Shown here: piece after piece, positions 61,047 through 64,000 of the stretch
How the letters are laid out: every line of letters begins with the position of its first letter
How positions within the stretch are numbered: the first letter of the stretch is position 1
Assembly: GCA_020638995.1 (NCBI GenBank)
Contig: JACKHM010000004.1
Coordinates: 930,001-994,000, forward strand
Source of the DNA: Planctomycetaceae bacterium
GTDB lineage: Bacteria; Planctomycetota; Planctomycetia; Pirellulales; Pirellulaceae
Direction: 5' to 3'
Length of the DNA: 64,000 nt
Notes under the pieces: model-generated
Databases searched by the model: none
Told to the model about the DNA's origin: nothing
What the model saw: the letters and a program-made list of their open reading frames with translations, nothing else
Translations under genes and position numbers: made by a program

Positions 61047-61985
61047 CTAAAAAGTCTCGGCCATATCACGGGCGTGATAGCTGCTTCGGACGAATGGACC
61101 GCTGGCAACCTTGGCGAATCCCATCTCTTTTGCCAGATTTCCGAGCTCGCTGAAAGATTCCGGAGTGACATATTCGACTACCGGAAGATGCTTTGAGGAA
61201 GGCTGGAGATATTGGCCCAGCGTCAAGAAATCGCATCCCGCATCCCGCAGATCCGACAAGACGTCGAGAACCTCTTCGCGTTCTTCGCCGAGCCCCAGCA
61301 TCAGACCGCTCTTCGTCCTGATTTCGGGGCGTTGACGCCTTACGTGCCGTAACAATTCCAGCGTCCAGCGGTAATCCGATTTTGGGCCGCGGGCGGAACG
61401 ATAGAGCCGCGGGACGGTCTCTGTATTGTGGTTGAAGACTTCAGGCACAGAATCGATCACACGGTCCAGTGCCGCGTAGTCATTCAGAAAGTCTGGTGTG
61501 AGCACCTCGACCGTCGCCCCCGTGCGTTCACGAACTGCGATCACGCAACGATAAAAATGTTCAGCCCCACCGTCTTCTAGGTCATCGCGAGTAACCGACG
61601 TGATCACGACATGCTTCAAGCCCATTCGATAAGCTGCCTCGGCAACTCGCGCCGGCTCATCGTCTTCTAACGCTTCTGGTCGCCCACGCGAGACAGCACA
61701 AAAACCACAGGGGCGCGTACACACATTCCCCAAGATCATGAAGGTCGCCGTCTTCTGCGAGTAACACTCCATTCGATTTGGACAAAGTGCGTTGTCGCAA
61801 ACGGTCTCTAACCGCAGCTCTTCGAGCAAGCTGGCAGTGAAATGGTTGGCATTTCCCCGCGGAATCTCGCGCCGCAGCCAGTACGGCAAACGCCGTACTG
61901 GTGTGGGTGATACGATCGGTAGTGTAAAAAGCTCTGGAGGCTGACTCACGTAAACATCCTGATTGGTAGTCCGGCGTGCAATCAC
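61047..61985 (-). CDS. lipA: Lipoyl synthase
   Basis: A 312-residue radical SAM enzyme that inserts two sulfurs into protein-bound octanoate to form lipoate. The auxiliary cluster motif CxxxxCxxxxxC is CDNALCPNRMEC (about 63-74). The radical SAM CxxxCxxC motif is CTRPCGFC (about 89-96). The C-terminal RSSYHA (serine ligand of the auxiliary cluster) is intact near 303-308. Both cluster sites and length fit a functional enzyme. No lipB is adjacent. The first ATG at 61985 is used; the next family-conserved region begins at LPYWLRREIP (about 34). Confidence 0.96.
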   Translation of the reverse strand: MIARRTTNQDVYVSQPPELFTLPIVSPTPVRRLPYWLRREIPRGNANHFTASLLEELRLETVCDNALCPNRMECYSQKTATFMILGNVCTRPCGFCAVSRGRPEALEDDEPARVAEAAYRMGLKHVVITSVTRDDLEDGGAEHFYRCVIAVRERTGATVEVLTPDFLNDYAALDRVIDSVPEVFNHNTETVPRLYRSARGPKSDYRWTLELLRHVRRQRPEIRTKSGLMLGLGEEREEVLDVLSDLRDAGCDFLTLGQYLQPSSKHLPVVEYVTPESFSELGNLAKEMGFAKVASGPFVRSSYHARDMAETF

Positions 61986-62198
61986 GGAGCGAGGGTACTG
62001 GTCAAGTTGAGCGGCCAGCTTATTTTGCGAGGGGCGACCACTAGCCGCTATTCTAACGAACTAACAGTAGAGGGCGAGGCGGGATTTTCCCGAGCAATCG
62101 CCAGCGGGGCAACTAGCCGCGTGGCAGCATTTCCGCTATAGCAGTAACTACGCCCTACATTTAAAGGCTCGCGACCGAGCTTGTCCGGACGATTTCTC

Positions 62199-62690
62199 AT
62201 GGCCAAAAAGACAAAAGATACTAAACGTGAGCCCAACAAGGGCCAGCGACCTATCTCCGAGAACCGAAAGGCTCGCCACAATTACTTGGTGCTCGAAACC
62301 TTGGAATGCGGGATTGCGCTGGTCGGCAGCGAAGTCAAGAGCCTGCGCAATGGCAAGTTGTCGTTGGACGAATCGTATGGGCGAATGAAAGACGGCGAAA
62401 TGTGGCTGGTTGGGGCCGACATTCAGGAGTACGAAAACGCAACGCTGTGGAATCACGAGCCAAAGCGACCGCGAAAGCTTCTTGTGCATGGCACCGAACT
62501 TCGCAAGTTCGGAAACAAAGCTCACGAAAAGGGCCTGACTCTGGTTCCGCTCAAGATGTACTTCAACGAACGCGGCATTGCCAAAGTTCTCATGGGGCTG
62601 TGCAAGGGCAAGCAGTTGCACGACAAACGCCAGTCGCTGAAGAAGGCAGATATGAAGCGCGAGATCGATCGTGCGATGCGGCGTAGATAG
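62199..62690 (+). CDS. smpB: SsrA-binding protein
   Basis: A 163-residue SmpB, which binds tmRNA and takes part in trans-translation to rescue stalled ribosomes. Conserved blocks are ENRKARHNYLVLETLECGIALVGSEVKSLRNGKLSLDESY (about 21-60), HEPKRPRKLLVH and the basic tail KGKQLHDKRQSLKKADMKREIDRAM. The ATG at 62199 is chosen; a TTG at 62181 adds six residues. No ssrA (tmRNA) gene was found nearby. It is transcribed divergently from lipA. Confidence 0.95.
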   Translation: MAKKTKDTKREPNKGQRPISENRKARHNYLVLETLECGIALVGSEVKSLRNGKLSLDESYGRMKDGEMWLVGADIQEYENATLWNHEPKRPRKLLVHGTELRKFGNKAHEKGLTLVPLKMYFNERGIAKVLMGLCKGKQLHDKRQSLKKADMKREIDRAMRRR

Positions 62691-62789
62691 CCGCAGTTGT
62701 TTGGCCAGTTTTATTGCCTTCCCAGCCGCGATCAGCAAGAATGGCATCGCCGTACCCGAACGAGACCGAAATTCCTGACGAGCAAGCTC

Positions 62790-64000
62790 ATGCGATATCT
62801 CCTGCGCGTTGTGATTTCCTCCTTCATCCTTGGACCAACCCGCTTATCCGCGGATGATTGGCCGATGTGGCGGCATGATGCGGCGCGCAGCGCGGAAAGC
62901 CAGGAGAGACTGCCTGACAATCTCTCGCTGTTGTGGACACGAGAACTACCGCCGCTAAAGCCCGCGTTCCGGACAAAGCGTTTACAGTTCGATGCCAGTT
63001 ACGAACCGATTGTGATGGGCAAGACGATGTTCGTCGGCTCGTCGTTCAACGACAGCCTCACGGCTTACGATACGGACACTGGTCGTGAGCTCTGGCGATT
63101 CTACACCGAAGGTCCTGTCCGATTTGCGCCCGTCGCTTGGGAAGATCGAGTCTTTGTGGGGTCTGACGATGGAAACGTGTACTGTCTAAACGCTATCGAT
63201 GGCACGTTGCGATGGAAGCTGAAGGCAGTACCCTCCGATCGCAAGGTGGTGGGAAACGGACGCCTGATCTCGATGTGGCCGATTCGCGGCGGGCTCGTGC
63301 TGCAAGACGGCAAAATCTATTTCGCGGCCGGCGTTTGGAGTTTTGAAGGCGTGTTCGTCTATTGTGTCGATGCGAAGACGGGCGAAGTGCTTTGGCGAAA
63401 CGACGAAAGCGGCTATGTCTATGGTGTGCACCCACACGGCGCTGAAGCGTTTGGCGGCGTAACGCCACAAGGCTATCTCGTGGTGAATGAACGTGAACTG
63501 ATTGTTCCCTGCGGTCAAGCCTATCCTGCGACATTCGACTTGGCGACCGGAAAACTGAAAGAGTTTGAGTTGCCTGCTCCTGGGCGATTGCCGGGCAGCT
63601 ACTTTGCTTCGGCCGATCTCCGACGCGGTGAAGTCACACTCGACAAAGAGATGAACAGCGACCTGCACGAAGATAAGACGTATGTTGGCCGGGGCGTTGC
63701 GGGCGCTCGCACCACGATCAAAGTTCGTGACAGAACATTCTCGTTTTCTGAGATCGAAGGTGTAGAAGGAGATGTATCTAGCTTGCTGGCAGCGGATGGA
63801 AAGTTGTTTGCCGTAAAATTGGATGGGCGCATTCTCTGTTTCGGCCCAAAATCGACCCGCAAGGCAACCACGTATGCGATTGGTGACTCAACTGCTGCGA
63901 ACGATCCGGCTCCGATCACAGATCGAACCGAGCCGATCGTCAAGTTGGCCGCGGGCCATCGCGGTTTTGCCGTCGTGCGCGGTGTTAGGAGTTTCGAATG
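62790..64000 (+). CDS. PQQ-type beta-propeller protein (partial, runs off the window)
   Basis: An open frame from the ATG at 62790 to the window end (about 403 codons, no stop reached). A signal peptide (LLRVVISSFILGPTRLSA) is followed by DDWPMWRHDAARS, the usual opening of PQQ-binding-like propellers (WPxWRxDxxRS). Blades show the W-motif AYDTDTGRELWRFYTEGP, YCLNAIDGTLRWKLKA and YCVDAKTGEVLWRNDES. It is an exported propeller protein of the outer-membrane assembly or dehydrogenase-like kind; planctomycete genomes carry many without PQQ. The C-terminal half is outside the window, so further domains cannot be excluded. Confidence 0.88.
   Translation, partial: MRYLLRVVISSFILGPTRLSADDWPMWRHDAARSAESQERLPDNLSLLWTRELPPLKPAFRTKRLQFDASYEPIVMGKTMFVGSSFNDSLTAYDTDTGRELWRFYTEGPVRFAPVAWEDRVFVGSDDGNVYCLNAIDGTLRWKLKAVPSDRKVVGNGRLISMWPIRGGLVLQDGKIYFAAGVWSFEGVFVYCVDAKTGEVLWRNDESGYVYGVHPHGAEAFGGVTPQGYLVVNERELIVPCGQAYPATFDLATGKLKEFELPAPGRLPGSYFASADLRRGEVTLDKEMNSDLHEDKTYVGRGVAGARTTIKVRDRTFSFSEIEGVEGDVSSLLAADGKLFAVKLDGRILCFGPKSTRKATTYAIGDSTAANDPAPITDRTEPIVKLAAGHRGFAVVRGVRSFE

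Overview
The window is a chromosomal segment of a planctomycete, most likely of the Pirellulales type. This rests on gene content: three modules of the planctomycete-typical exported protein families DUF1552/DUF1592-1588, DUF1549/DUF1553 with DUF1501, and DUF1549/DUF1553-DUF1501-WD40; a giant ThuA/discoidin/SGNH/sorbosone-dehydrogenase/cupredoxin/cytochrome c fusion; and a MoxR-DUF58-VWA cluster. The taxonomic call is an inference from families, since there is no rRNA here. No IS element, prophage or CRISPR array was seen.

Layout. 0-6 kb: the end of an MgtE-like Mg transporter, a histidine-kinase remnant, a CobW-like GTPase, a small conserved protein, tRNA-Arg(CCG), a secreted sialidase-like protein, a DsbA-family oxidoreductase and a B3/B4-domain protein. 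6-15.7 kb: Tat-exported DUF1552 protein, DUF1592/1588 cytochrome-like protein and the ~1700-residue fusion. 15.7-23.3 kb: an unusual enzyme cluster with an alpha/beta hydrolase, luciferase-like flavin monooxygenase, AGAT-type amidinotransferase, alpha-oxoamine synthase, sulfotransferase, an SDR lacking the canonical catalytic Tyr, and an SMR transporter of SugE/Gdx type. 23.5-30 kb: VWA protein, GlgC, double-GNAT protein, Rieske protein, lipid A-type acyltransferase, HtrA-like protease. 30-34 kb: DUF1549/1553 plus DUF1501 pair. 34-38.5 kb: EF-hand protein, tandem class II aldolase fusion, fructose-1,6-bisphosphatase. 38.5-45.6 kb: VWA/BatA-like, DUF58, MoxR and a large VWA membrane protein, all on the minus strand. 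45.8-48 kb: NHL-repeat lipoprotein and App1-like phosphatase. 48.2-52.2 kb: DUF1549/1553-DUF1501-WD40. 52.2-60 kb: a divergent exopolysaccharide locus with glycosyltransferase, flippase, polysaccharide deacetylase, CelD/FemAB-like acyltransferase, polymerase/ligase and TagA-type glycosyltransferase. 60-64 kb: Cys/His-rich lipoprotein, LipA, SmpB and a partial PQQ-type propeller.

The best candidate for an undescribed system is the 15.7-23.3 kb cluster. Its enzyme classes (guanidino-group transfer, decarboxylative amino acid/acyl-CoA condensation, sulfation, ketone/alcohol redox, small-cation export) would together suffice to make and export a sulfated guanidino or amino-ketone metabolite. The classes recall those in the saxitoxin and cylindrospermopsin pathways, but I claim no homology of the clusters and the product is unknown. 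The second candidate is the lipoprotein at 60.1-60.8 kb, with a His/Asp repeat, four Cys-rich modules and a long Ala/Glu/Pro tail, which looks like an envelope metal-binding protein.
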